NCBI GenBank assembly: GCA_016781705.1
Contig: JADDPV010000174.1
Location: forward strand, 1 to 9,808
Origin: Rubrobacter sp.
Lineage (GTDB): Bacteria > Actinomycetota > Rubrobacteria > Rubrobacterales > Rubrobacteraceae
Length of the DNA: 9,808 nucleotides
Direction: 5' to 3'
Positions 1-5,875 of this stretch are shown here, in pieces. Under the pieces are notes generated by a model. It did not search any database. It saw nothing but the letters and a program-made list of their open reading frames with translations, and had not been told where the DNA came from. Made by a program: the position numbers and the translations under genes. Position 1 is the stretch's first letter; every line of letters starts with the position of its first letter.

Positions 1-376
1 CGACCTCCTCGCGGTGCTCGCGCGCGTAGGCGTAGGCAGTCATCGCCCCCATGTCGTGGCCCACCATGGAGACCTCCTCCAAGCCAAGGCTTCGGACCAG
101 CCGGTAGACGTCCTCGGCCAGGGTCTCCTTGTCGTAGCCCGACTCCTCCAGGGAAGACTCGCCGACGCCGCGGAGATCCGGGACGATCACCGTGTGCTCC
201 TCGGCCAGGGCGGGCATGACCCCGCGCCAGGCGTACCAGGTCTCCGGGAAGCCGTGGAGCAAGACGACGGCAGGTCCCCGGCCCCCGATCACGTAATGCA
301 GCCGAACGCCGTTTACCTCGGCACTGCGGTGGACGAACCCATCCGGGGTATCGACGCGGATCTCCTTCCTGACCAC
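1..376 (-). CDS. alpha/beta hydrolase, epoxide hydrolase/dehalogenase-like (5' part, runs off the window)
   Basis: The reverse strand is open from a GTG at 376 to the window edge and gives the first 125 residues of an alpha/beta hydrolase. HGFPETW (residues 41-47) is the oxyanion-hole HGxP loop, DLRGVGES (67-74) follows the next strand, and VGHDMG (105-110) is the nucleophile elbow. The nucleophile is an aspartate (D108), as in epoxide hydrolases and fluoroacetate/haloalkane dehalogenases, rather than the serine of esterases. The acid and histidine of the triad lie beyond the edge. An in-frame TGA at 403-401 leaves GTG 376 as the only reasonable start; its ribosome site is weak (GGGA, 5 nt upstream). 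The gene is divergent from the Asp23/Gls24 gene. The family is clear; the substrate (epoxide, haloacid or other) cannot be read from this part. No signal peptide is visible, so the protein is probably cytoplasmic. Confidence 0.85.
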   Translation of the reverse strand, partial: MVRKEIRVDTPDGFVHRSAEVNGVRLHYVIGGRGPAVVLLHGFPETWYAWRGVMPALAEEHTVIVPDLRGVGESSLEESGYDKETLAEDVYRLVRSLGLEEVSMVGHDMGAMTAYAYAREHREEV

Positions 377-501
377 TAGATTCCCGGCCGTTCGAGTGGC
401 TCAAGAATGGCTGTCCCCCAGGCTGCCACGCCCGCGCTCCGCCAGGTGCACCACCAGCGCCACCAGCCTCTTCGACCTCTCGTCCTCTCTTCAGCGGTTA
501 T

Positions 502-521
502 ACATACATAAATTCGTATGT
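502..521. promoter_or_regulatory. Palindrome in the divergent intergenic region, possible operator
   Basis: ACATAC (502-507) and GTATGT (516-521) form perfect 6-bp inverted arms around the A/T-rich spacer ATAAATTC. The site sits near the middle of the 208-bp gap between the leftward hydrolase and the rightward Asp23/Gls24 gene. This is the most A/T-rich stretch of the gap. It overlaps a TATAAC-like hexamer on the minus strand and TATACA on the plus strand, but neither has a convincing -35 box. The size and symmetry would suit a dimeric repressor such as a TetR- or MarR-type protein. This is inference from position and symmetry only. Confidence 0.35.
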
Positions 522-584
522 TTGGCGGTTCGCGGTCGGGTACACCCTGTGTCGAGTTGGAGGTATCGAGCGGAGGAGGAAGAA

Positions 585-1052
585 GTGGGAGAGCAGAGAA
601 ATGCGCTCAGCACCGAGCGCGGCGGCACCACCGTAAGCGACACGGTGGTCGCCAAGATCGCCGGCATCGCGGCGCAGGAGGTCGAGAAGGTACAGATGGG
701 CGGAGGCGCGGCGGCGGCCGTCGGGGGCTTTCTGGGCAGCGTGACCGGCGCCGTCACCGGGAACACCTCGACCGGCGGCGGCGCGAGCCTCACCCGCGGC
801 GTCTCCGTCGAGGTGGGCCAGGAAGAGGCCGCCGTAGACCTCACTTTGGCGATCGAGTACGGTACCCCGATCCCGCGGACTACGGACGCCGTGCGCCGCA
901 ACGTCATAAACCGGGTGGAGAACTTGACCGGTTTGAGGGTCACCGAGGTGAACATAACGGTCAACGACGTCCAGCTCCCCGAGGAGAGGCCTATGCTGGA
1001 CCGCCAGCAGGAACTGGAGCGGCAGGCTCAGGAGCAGGAAACACAGGCCTAG
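585..1052 (+). CDS. Asp23/Gls24 family envelope stress protein
   Basis: The 155-residue product belongs to the Asp23/Gls24 family, small proteins tied to the cell envelope and to alkaline or general envelope stress in Gram-positive bacteria. The hallmark stretch VSDTVVAKIAGIAAQEVEKV lies at about residues 17-36. A Gly/Ala-rich segment follows (38-70, the usual place for a membrane-associating loop in this family), then the core VSVEVGQEEAAVDLTLAIEYG and the C-terminal NRVENLTGLRVTEVNITVNDV. The tail is Gln/Glu-rich and probably helical. The frame stays open upstream to 396, but the start chosen is GTG 585 because a strong GGAGGAGGA (572-580) lies 4 nt before it and homology begins only downstream. 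It is the only rightward gene in the window and is convergent, across 28 nt, with the next gene. Its molecular role is not known in detail for any member. Confidence 0.85.
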   Translation: MGEQRNALSTERGGTTVSDTVVAKIAGIAAQEVEKVQMGGGAAAAVGGFLGSVTGAVTGNTSTGGGASLTRGVSVEVGQEEAAVDLTLAIEYGTPIPRTTDAVRRNVINRVENLTGLRVTEVNITVNDVQLPEERPMLDRQQELERQAQEQETQA

Positions 1053-1080
1053 AGAGTCCACCCGCCGGGCGAAGAGCGGC

Positions 1081-1587
1081 TCACAACACGTCCCTGGCCG
1101 ACTCCGGCAGGCCGCGCGGGAGCCGCTTGAGGAGGAGCGCGCCGCGCTCTCGATCCACCTCGTACTCCTCCGGGGTGAGCTCTAGCACGTCCGCCGCCCT
1201 CTCCGGAGGGTAGTCGAACCAATCGTCCTCGACCGGCCGGTAAGCCCTCAGGGCGGCGACGAAGTGCCTCTCACGGGCGCAGCGGGCGTCGCCGCCCAGC
1301 TCCCCCTCGTACTCATCGAGCGAGTAGAGGCGCATCTTCATCTCCTCGCCCGCCTCCAAGCGCACAGCCTTGAAGTACTCGTGCGTTGCGGTAGGCGGCG
1401 CTGCGGCCTCTGTGCTTTCGGGGGTGGGCCTGCCGGAGCCCGAAGGACGCTCCGAGGGCGTCGTCGGGCGCTCCGAGGGGACCTCCTCGCCCCGCCGCCG
1501 GCGCCGGGCGTAGTAGATGGCCGCGCCCACGACCACGATCACGAGGACCAAGAGGAACAGCAAAGCGAACGAGAATATCCCTTCCAT
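1081..1587 (-). CDS. Hypothetical single-pass membrane protein
   Basis: I do not recognise a family. The 168-residue product has an N-terminal transmembrane helix (about residues 5-26), then RRRRR (28-32), which by the positive-inside rule places the C-terminal part in the cytoplasm. A Pro/Ser/Thr/Glu-rich linker (about 34-68) contains the near-repeat PSERP. The last 100 residues form an acidic, charged domain with motifs such as HEYFKAVRLEAGEEMKMRLYS and EDDWFDYPPERAADVLELTPEEYEV. No catalytic signature is evident. ATG 1587 is preceded by GGGGAG (1600-1595) at 7-nt spacing. A perfect hairpin (GGGAGG 1601-1606, loop ATC, CCTCCC 1610-1615) lies immediately upstream of that site and could modulate access to it. 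The good ribosome site and coherent protein composition support a real gene. It is separate from the importer genes upstream (122-nt gap). Confidence 0.7.
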   Translation of the reverse strand: MEGIFSFALLFLLVLVIVVVGAAIYYARRRRRGEEVPSERPTTPSERPSGSGRPTPESTEAAAPPTATHEYFKAVRLEAGEEMKMRLYSLDEYEGELGGDARCARERHFVAALRAYRPVEDDWFDYPPERAADVLELTPEEYEVDRERGALLLKRLPRGLPESARDVL

Positions 1588-1709
1588 ATCATCACTCCCC
1601 GGGAGGATCCCTCCCTTATCTCCGCGTACGCTGCTACGTTACCCGATCTTGACACTTTTCAGTAATGCGCTTCACTGACGAAGACCATTAGCCCGAGCCC
1701 AGCGTCCGC

Positions 1710-2616
1710 CTAGCGTCTGCGGCGCGGGCCGAGGGCGTCGCGCAGGGCGTCACCGATGAAGTTCACCGAGAGGACCGCGAGCGCGATGGCGATGCCAGGG
1801 AAGATGATCGCGTGCTGGCCCTCGATGAAGACCCCGAAGCCCGAGCGGAAGGCGTCCATGAGCATGGCACCCCACTCTGGCGAGGGGGCGCGGGCTCCGA
1901 GGCCCAGGAACGAGAGCGCCGCCACGTCCAGGATCGCCGTCGCTAAGGTGAGGGTACATTGCACGATCAGGGGCGCAAGAGAGTTCGGCAATATCGCCGA
2001 GGAGATGATGCGCGTGTTCGAGGCGCCCAGGACCCGCTCCGCCTCCACGTAGTCGCGCACGCTTATGACCGACGAGCGCACCACCCGCGCTATCTGCGGC
2101 ACGTTCACGACACCGACCGCTAGCATCGCGTTCGCGAGGCCCTGGCCAAGGATAGTCACGATCACGATCGCAGCAGCACACTCGGGAACGCAGGATAACG
2201 TCCATCAGACGCATGAGCAGCGAGTCCGTTCACCCCCCAGCGTAGCCCGCTACGAGCCTGATCAGGATCCCGAAGACCGTCGCGAAGGCCACCCACCGCC
2301 GCGAGCCCGGCGGTCAGCGAGATCCTCGCGCCGTAGATGAGACGCGAGAGTATGTCCCGCCCCAGCTCGTCCTGCCCCAGGATGTGCGCGGCGGAAGGCG
2401 GCGCGAACTTCTCGGTGAGGCTCTGGTCGCGGACGGGGTCGTAGGGCGCGAGGAGCGGCGCGAAGACGCCGGCGAGTACGAACAGCCCCAGAAGCACCAC
2501 CACCCCGAAGAGCGCGAGCCGGTTGCCGAGGAACACCCGCCGGAAGTCGCTGCAGCGGCCGCGCGCCTCGACCCCGCCGGAGACCGCGACGTTGTTTACG
2601 TTCGCCTCGGGGCCAC
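1710..2616 (-). pseudogene. DppC/OppC-type peptide ABC transporter permease, frameshifted and with a nonsense codon
   Basis: Homology to the second permease of peptide/nickel ABC importers (BPD_transp_1) runs the length of this stretch but in more than one frame. The N-terminal part reads NRLALFGVVVLLGLFVL, then APYDP and LGQDELGRDILSRLIYGARISL. The C-terminal part from about 2165 reads VVRSSVISVRDYVEAERVLGAS (the EAA loop that docks the ATPase), then ALSFLGLGARAPSPEWGAML. Between them four lesions can be placed: an extra base in the run 2292-2294; TGA at 2232-2230 where the family has Trp (GG-W-xDSLLMRLMD); a missing base at 2190/2191; a missing base at 2170/2171. Correcting these restores an ordinary permease. 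Near the 5' end, GTG 2616, 1 nt after the dppB stop, runs into TAA at 2598-2596 in a frame different from the one that continues, suggesting a fifth lesion. Either a true pseudogene or a low-quality consensus; the function is presumed lost as written. Confidence 0.8.
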
Positions 2617-2617
2617 G

Positions 2618-2980
2618 TCAGTACCTGACCCTGGGGTCCAGAACGGCGTAGAGCACGTCCACGGCGAGGTTGACGAGCACGAAGAAGGCGACGCCGTAGA
2701 GGACCCGCCCTGTATCATCGCGTAGTCGCGGCGCGATGATGGAGTCGCCCAGGTCTCCCGACACCGCGCCGCACACGAAGAGAGCGTACTGGGTAACGGG
2801 GTCCTTGTCGAGCCCAAGCTGCGTGCGCACCTCGGCTACACACTCCTGCGTCGCCGCCTGCCCGAGCAGTATCTGCGCCGGATCGCCGAGAATCAGGCGC
2901 ACCATCATGAACACCACTATCGAGACCCCGATGAGGACCGCGATCAGCTGCAAGACCCTCCGGCCGACGTACGTCGTCAG
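2618..2980 (-). pseudogene. DppB/OppB-type peptide ABC transporter permease with a large internal deletion
   Basis: The frame encodes about 120 residues where the family has about 310-340. It begins TTYVGRRVLQLIAVLIGVSI, continues VRLILGDPAQILLGQ and GLDKDPVTQY to GDLGDSI, which is the normal N-terminal quarter. It then jumps to the extreme C-terminus, FVLVNLAVDVLYAVLDPRVRY. At the joint, about 11 residues are out of frame: in the neighbouring frame the bases read RRDYAMIQGG, the family's C-terminal (A)RDYxxIQGG motif. A +1 near the junction (about 2729-2737) and a missing G at 2703/2704 cancel, so the frame is restored. All core membrane helices and the EAA loop are missing, so it cannot form a pore. 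No ATG/GTG exists at the 5' end: an in-frame TAG precedes a CTG at 2980, which has GAGGAGG 10 nt upstream and lies 3 nt after the binding-protein stop. The next start is TTG 2953. Confidence 0.8.
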
Positions 2981-2983
2981 GGC

Positions 2984-4747
2984 CTACGAACCTCCTCGAA
3001 GAAGCGCGGGAGCGGAGCTCCTTCCGCCCCCGCCCGCTTCCGTTCTACTCTCTACGTACGAGCCGCCGGTGAGCTCGATCGTGTTGAATGCCTCGCCGCC
3101 GGTCGGGCTGGGCTGGTAGCCCTCGACCTGCCGCTGCAGACCGACGGGCGGCGTGGTGTAGGCGATGGGGAGCCACGGGGCGTCCTCGTAGATAATCTCC
3201 TGCGCCCGGAGGTACACCCTCTCGCGCTCGGCGTCGTCTATGCTCGTCTGGCCCGTGTTGAGCAGCTCGTCGACCTCCGGGTTCCTGTAGAAGGCGATGT
3301 TCTGGGCGTTCTCCTCGGTCGCGGCGGCGCTAGATAGCAGCTCGTTCAGGAAGTTGTCCGGGTCGCCGTTGTCTCCGGTCCATCCGAGCTGGGCGATCGA
3401 GTGCTCGCCCCGCCCCGTCTCCTCCAGGTAAGTCCCGAACTCGCGCGTCACCAGCTCGACGTTTATGCCGACCTCCGCGAGATCCTGCTGCATGGCCTGC
3501 GCGATCCCGCGCCCGTTCGGCATGTACGGCCTCGGCACCGACAGGTACCACAGGTCGGTCTCGAACCCGTCTGGCATCCCAGCCTCCTCCAAGAGCTGCC
3601 GCGCCCGATCCGGGTCGTAGGGATATGGCTCTAGCTGGTCGTTGAAGTACGGCACGGTCGGGGGCATGGCGGCCGAGGCGATGTCGCCCTGCTCGCCGTA
3701 GAAGGCGTCTATGATCGCCGGCACGTTGATCGCGTGCGTGACGGCCTGCCTGACCAGCGGATCATCGAAAGGCTCCTTCTGGGTGTTCATCGCGAGGTAG
3801 CCGATAGTAAGCGGGGGTCGCTCGTCGATCTTGAGGTTCTCGTTCTCCTCGACGGTCGGCACATCGTCGGGGGTGAGGCCGTCCGCCCCGGAGAGCTGGT
3901 TCCCCGAGAGCGCCGCGACGCGCGCCGTATTGTCCGGGATGGAGCGGAACACGACGGAGTCCACGTTCGGCCCGCCACCGCCCTCCTCGGGCGAGACGTC
4001 GGAGCCCCACCAATCCTCGTTCGCCGAGAGCCGGACCTCGGAGCCCTTGTCCCACGACTCGAACCTGAACGCACCCGTCCCGACCGGGTTCTGCCAGAAG
4101 TTCTCGGCGTCTTCCTGGATCGCCTGCGGGGAGGCGATCCCGAACGGGCTCATGGCGATGTTCCTCAGGAACGGCCCCTGCGGCTCCTTGAGCCTGAAGC
4201 GCACGGTGTACTCGTCCACCGCCTCGACGCTCTCTATCACCGAATCGTCGTCGAAGCCGCCGAACATCACCGAGTAGTAGGCGAAGTCCGAGCTGTTTCC
4301 GCCGCCGCCGACGTGAAACTCATTGTTCGTGTTCTTCCAGCGGTCGAAGTTGAACACGACCGCATCGGCGTTGAACGGCGTCCCGTCGTGGAATTTCACA
4401 CCCTCGCGCAGGTCGAAGGTGTAGACGAGGCCGCCCTCCTCGGGTGTGGGCACCTCGGCGGCCAGAGCCGGCACGACGTCGGTGGACTCGGGGGCGAAGT
4501 CCAGGAGCCCGTCGAACACCTGGCGGGCAACGATTAGCGACTCGCCGTCGGTGGCGTTTATGGGGTCGAGCGAGATCGAGTCCCCCGCGCGCCCGAAGGT
4601 GAAGGTGTCATCACCTTCACCTCCTCCGCCGCCCCCCTGCCCGCCGCCGATGGTCTCCCCACCGTCGCAACCTACCGCCACAAGGACAGCCGTGGCGGCG
4701 AAGAGTGCCCACGCGCGCAGCAACGATAGCCTACCCTTTCTTGCCAT
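2984..4747 (-). CDS. Peptide/nickel-type ABC transporter substrate-binding lipoprotein (SBP family 5)
   Basis: This intact 587-residue protein is the extracytoplasmic solute receptor of a DppA/OppA-type importer. The signal peptide WALFAATAVLVAVGC ends in a lipobox with the acylated Cys at residue 27. A Gly-rich tether follows (about 31-44), and then the SBP_bac_5 domain: FGRAGDSISLDPINATDGES, VYTFDLREGVKFHDGTPFNADAVVF, LAMNTQKEPFDDPLVRQAVTHAIN and the C-terminal lobe with ERVYLRAQEIIYEDAPWLPI. The length is normal. ATG 4747 has a purine-rich AAGGA site close upstream. It is the first gene of the operon and the ligand would be a short peptide or similar solute; family membership does not fix it. 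Both permeases downstream are broken and no ATPase genes follow, so this protein is either an orphan or serves another importer. The last 24 residues, Gly/Ser/Arg-rich, extend past the usual family end. Confidence 0.92.
   Translation of the reverse strand: MARKGRLSLLRAWALFAATAVLVAVGCDGGETIGGGQGGGGGGEGDDTFTFGRAGDSISLDPINATDGESLIVARQVFDGLLDFAPESTDVVPALAAEVPTPEEGGLVYTFDLREGVKFHDGTPFNADAVVFNFDRWKNTNNEFHVGGGGNSSDFAYYSVMFGGFDDDSVIESVEAVDEYTVRFRLKEPQGPFLRNIAMSPFGIASPQAIQEDAENFWQNPVGTGAFRFESWDKGSEVRLSANEDWWGSDVSPEEGGGGPNVDSVVFRSIPDNTARVAALSGNQLSGADGLTPDDVPTVEENENLKIDERPPLTIGYLAMNTQKEPFDDPLVRQAVTHAINVPAIIDAFYGEQGDIASAAMPPTVPYFNDQLEPYPYDPDRARQLLEEAGMPDGFETDLWYLSVPRPYMPNGRGIAQAMQQDLAEVGINVELVTREFGTYLEETGRGEHSIAQLGWTGDNGDPDNFLNELLSSAAATEENAQNIAFYRNPEVDELLNTGQTSIDDAERERVYLRAQEIIYEDAPWLPIAYTTPPVGLQRQVEGYQPSPTGGEAFNTIELTGGSYVESRTEAGGGGRSSAPALLRGGS
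4597..4622. repeat. Perfect 11-bp inverted repeat inside the lipoprotein gene
   Basis: AGGTGAAGGTG (4597-4607) and CACCTTCACCT (4612-4622) are perfect complements with a 4-nt loop. On the coding strand the element encodes the GEGDDTFTF stretch at the end of the Gly-rich tether, about 125-150 nt into the gene. It would form a stable hairpin in the mRNA. It could be chance from repeated Gly/Glu and Thr/Phe codons. Confidence 0.6.
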
Positions 4748-4837
4748 GTTTTCCTTCCCCCTTCCAGCCCCGGGGGCCTCTGTCGGGGACGCCCGAAAAA
4801 AATACCAAAGTCCCCACGAATCTTGCCACGTGAAGTA

Positions 4838-4851
4838 GGACCAACCGGTCC
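4838..4851 (-). terminator. Weak terminator-like hairpin after endonuclease V
   Basis: GGACC/GGTCC arms with a 4-nt loop lie 23 nt past the endonuclease V stop in the direction of transcription. No U-tract follows directly; a T-run (minus strand, about 4803-4795) comes roughly 35 nt later. A second inverted repeat, GGGGAC (4785-4790)/GTCCCC (4810-4815), brackets that T-run. The 126-bp gap must hold both the end of this gene and the promoter of the lipoprotein gene, but I see no convincing -35/-10 pair. Confidence 0.25.
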
Positions 4852-4873
4852 CCGGCGCTAGCGAGGGACGCCC

Positions 4874-5566
4874 CTAGAACAGCGTGCCCGGCTCTCCTCC
4901 GAGCCGCAGCCGGTTGGCGGCGTTGTGGGCCTGTCGCGTCGTCTCGGGGAGCCGGTACCGCGTGCAGCAGGCGAGCACGAGCGCGACGGCGCTTGCGAGG
5001 TCCACCTTGTCCCCGACGGAGACGTACACGGGCGAGACGCCGTCGCGGGTGCGCACGACTTTCCCGATGACCTCGCCGCGGTTGACGAGGTCTGCGACGC
5101 TTCCTTTCTCCCGCCCCGGCTCCTCGTGGCGGCCGACGAGCCGGCTCTTGGCGCACCCGACGGTCGGCGCCTCCAGGAACAACCCGAGGTGCGACGCCAG
5201 CCCCATACCACGCGGGTGGGCGCGTCCCTGGGCGTCCAGTATCAACGCGTCCACGGTCGTCTCGATCTTCTCTAGCGCCCCGATCACCGGCGGCAACTCC
5301 CGGAAGGCCAGCAGCCCCGGCACGTATGGGAACCGCAACTCCGCCTGGTGCCCTTTGACTTCCACGACCTCCAGCGCCGGGAAGGAGAGGACGACGACGG
5401 TCGCGTAGCCCTCTTCACCCTGCGTCGAGACGTCCGCCCCGGCCACGTGGCGCACCTTTGAAAGGTCCAGCGGGGGCCCTTCTACCACCCGCAGCGCGAG
5501 CTCGCCCTGCAACTCACGCGCCTCGGCCGGCGAGAGATCCAGGCGGTGCGGAACCTCGACCCTCAA
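4874..5566 (-). CDS. nfi: Endonuclease V (deoxyinosine 3'-endonuclease)
   Basis: The 230-residue protein cuts the second phosphodiester bond 3' to hypoxanthine, starting repair of deaminated adenine; many homologues also cut inosine-containing RNA. All family blocks are present: VAGADVS with metal ligand D45, FPYVPGLLAFRE with E90, ALILDAQGRAHPRGMGLASHLG with D111, and PTVGCAKSRL with K140 (these correspond to E. coli D35, E89, D110 and K139). The C-terminal RLPETTRQAHNAAN is also typical. The length is normal and the gene is intact. The start is TTG 5566: no ATG/GTG is available in frame upstream and the DNA-binding block begins soon after. Its own ribosome site is poor (GGCGGG), but a possible 16-codon leader ORF with a good AGGAG ends across this TTG (TTGA overlap), suggesting translational coupling. 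A GlnR/MtrA-like array and a -10 hexamer lie 130-205 bp upstream. Confidence 0.93.
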   Translation of the reverse strand: MRVEVPHRLDLSPAEARELQGELALRVVEGPPLDLSKVRHVAGADVSTQGEEGYATVVVLSFPALEVVEVKGHQAELRFPYVPGLLAFRELPPVIGALEKIETTVDALILDAQGRAHPRGMGLASHLGLFLEAPTVGCAKSRLVGRHEEPGREKGSVADLVNRGEVIGKVVRTRDGVSPVYVSVGDKVDLASAVALVLACCTRYRLPETTRQAHNAANRLRLGGEPGTLF

Positions 5567-5613
5567 GCGCCCGCCATAGGTCCGAATAGCCTTGGGAAGA
5601 AAGAATAGAGCAA
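5563..5613 (-). CDS. Possible 16-residue leader ORF coupled to nfi
   Basis: AGGAG (5623-5619) lies 5 nt before TTG 5613, which opens a 16-codon frame (MLYSFFPRLFGPMAGA) ending in TGA at 5565-5563. This stop overlaps the TTG start of endonuclease V by two bases. The frame is too short to call as a protein gene on its own. The case rests on the well-placed ribosome site, which otherwise serves nothing, and on the start/stop overlap that would let ribosomes re-initiate on nfi. The peptide has no run of one amino acid that would suggest classical attenuation. Confidence 0.3.
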   Translation of the reverse strand: MLYSFFPRLFGPMAGA

Positions 5614-5631
5614 GGGATCTCCTGTGAAATA

Positions 5632-5686
5632 CCGACCCGACCGATGGGATCTGGAGGGGGGAAACGTCCCACCGGTCGGGGCTCGG
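5632..5686 (-). other. Long hairpin in the presumed nfi 5' leader
   Basis: Arms 5636-5648 (CCCGACCGATGGG) and 5668-5680 (CCCACCGGTCGGG) pair over 13 positions with a single mismatch that is G-U on one strand. A further CCGA/TCGG pairing (5632-5635 with 5683-5686) is set off by a 2-nt bulge, and the loop is 19 nt. On the minus strand this would be the first structure of the transcript, 9 nt before the AGGAG of the leader ORF. I recognise no known riboswitch consensus. It could stabilise the mRNA, act as an attenuator (only a short TATTTC follows), or be a terminator for the molybdoenzyme gene further upstream. Confidence 0.6.
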
Positions 5687-5687
5687 T

Positions 5688-5701
5688 TGACCACCACTAT
5701 A
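5688..5701 (-). promoter_or_regulatory. nfi: Presumed nfi promoter -10 region
   Basis: TATAGT (5701-5696, minus strand) matches the TATAAT consensus at five of six positions. The likely start site is the A at 5688, 7 nt later, leaving a leader of about 120 nt. No TTGACA-like box sits 16-18 bp upstream. The phased repeat array ends 10 bp before the hexamer, which would fit an activator-dependent promoter. Confidence 0.5.
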
Positions 5702-5711
5702 CCCTTACCGT

Positions 5712-5771
5712 GTTACGCAATCCTTGCCATCATATTACGGTTTCGTTACGTAAGCGAAACACTTTGGTTAC
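5712..5771. promoter_or_regulatory. GlnR/MtrA-type binding array, six half-sites on an 11-bp grid
   Basis: On the plus strand, pentamers start every 11 bp: GTTAC 5712, CTTGC 5723, ATTAC 5734, GTTAC 5745, GAAAC 5756, GTTAC 5767. The last three form GTTAC-N6-GAAAC-N6-GTTAC, which equals the actinobacterial GlnR box pattern gTnAc-n6-GaAAc-n6. Read on the minus strand the same sites are GTAAC direct repeats, a form described for the OmpR-family regulator MtrA. Overlapping this is a near-palindrome, 5740-5760, GTTTCG-TTACGTAA-G-CGAAAC. The array lies just upstream of the TATAGT hexamer that faces nfi. No gene is found on the plus strand downstream, so nfi is the likely target. The spacing is seen directly; the regulator is inferred. 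Confidence 0.55.
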
Positions 5772-5875
5772 GGTTGTGCCCTCTCCCGGCGCCCATCGGG
5801 GGCAAGGACGCTGGAAGCCTGAATCTGAAGCTCCGGTGCAGGGTAACGTGCGTGCAGCTTTTCGGGGCCTCGGGG
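5772..5875 (-). other. Non-coding stretch after the molybdoenzyme gene, weak hairpin
   Basis: Together with the leader elements of nfi this completes a 309-bp gene-free gap (5567-5875). The only structure here is a composite hairpin, TGCCC 5777-5781 with GGGCA 5800-5804 plus internal C/G pairing, without a U-tract. It may be the 3' end of the upstream transcript. I see no convincing ORF in this part. Confidence 0.25.

Noticed and set aside
498..1061. 187-codon open frame on the minus strand under the Asp23/Gls24 gene
   Set aside because: The Asp23/Gls24 reading has family motifs and a strong ribosome site; this antisense frame has neither.
1649..1677. Perfect TTGACA on the plus strand
   Set aside because: Nothing like a -10 follows at 16-18 bp and no plus-strand gene lies downstream; it is treated as chance.
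5760..5875. Possible riboswitch between nfi and the molybdoenzyme
   Set aside because: I compared it by eye with c-di-AMP, FMN, cobalamin, glycine and Moco consensus motifs and found no match.
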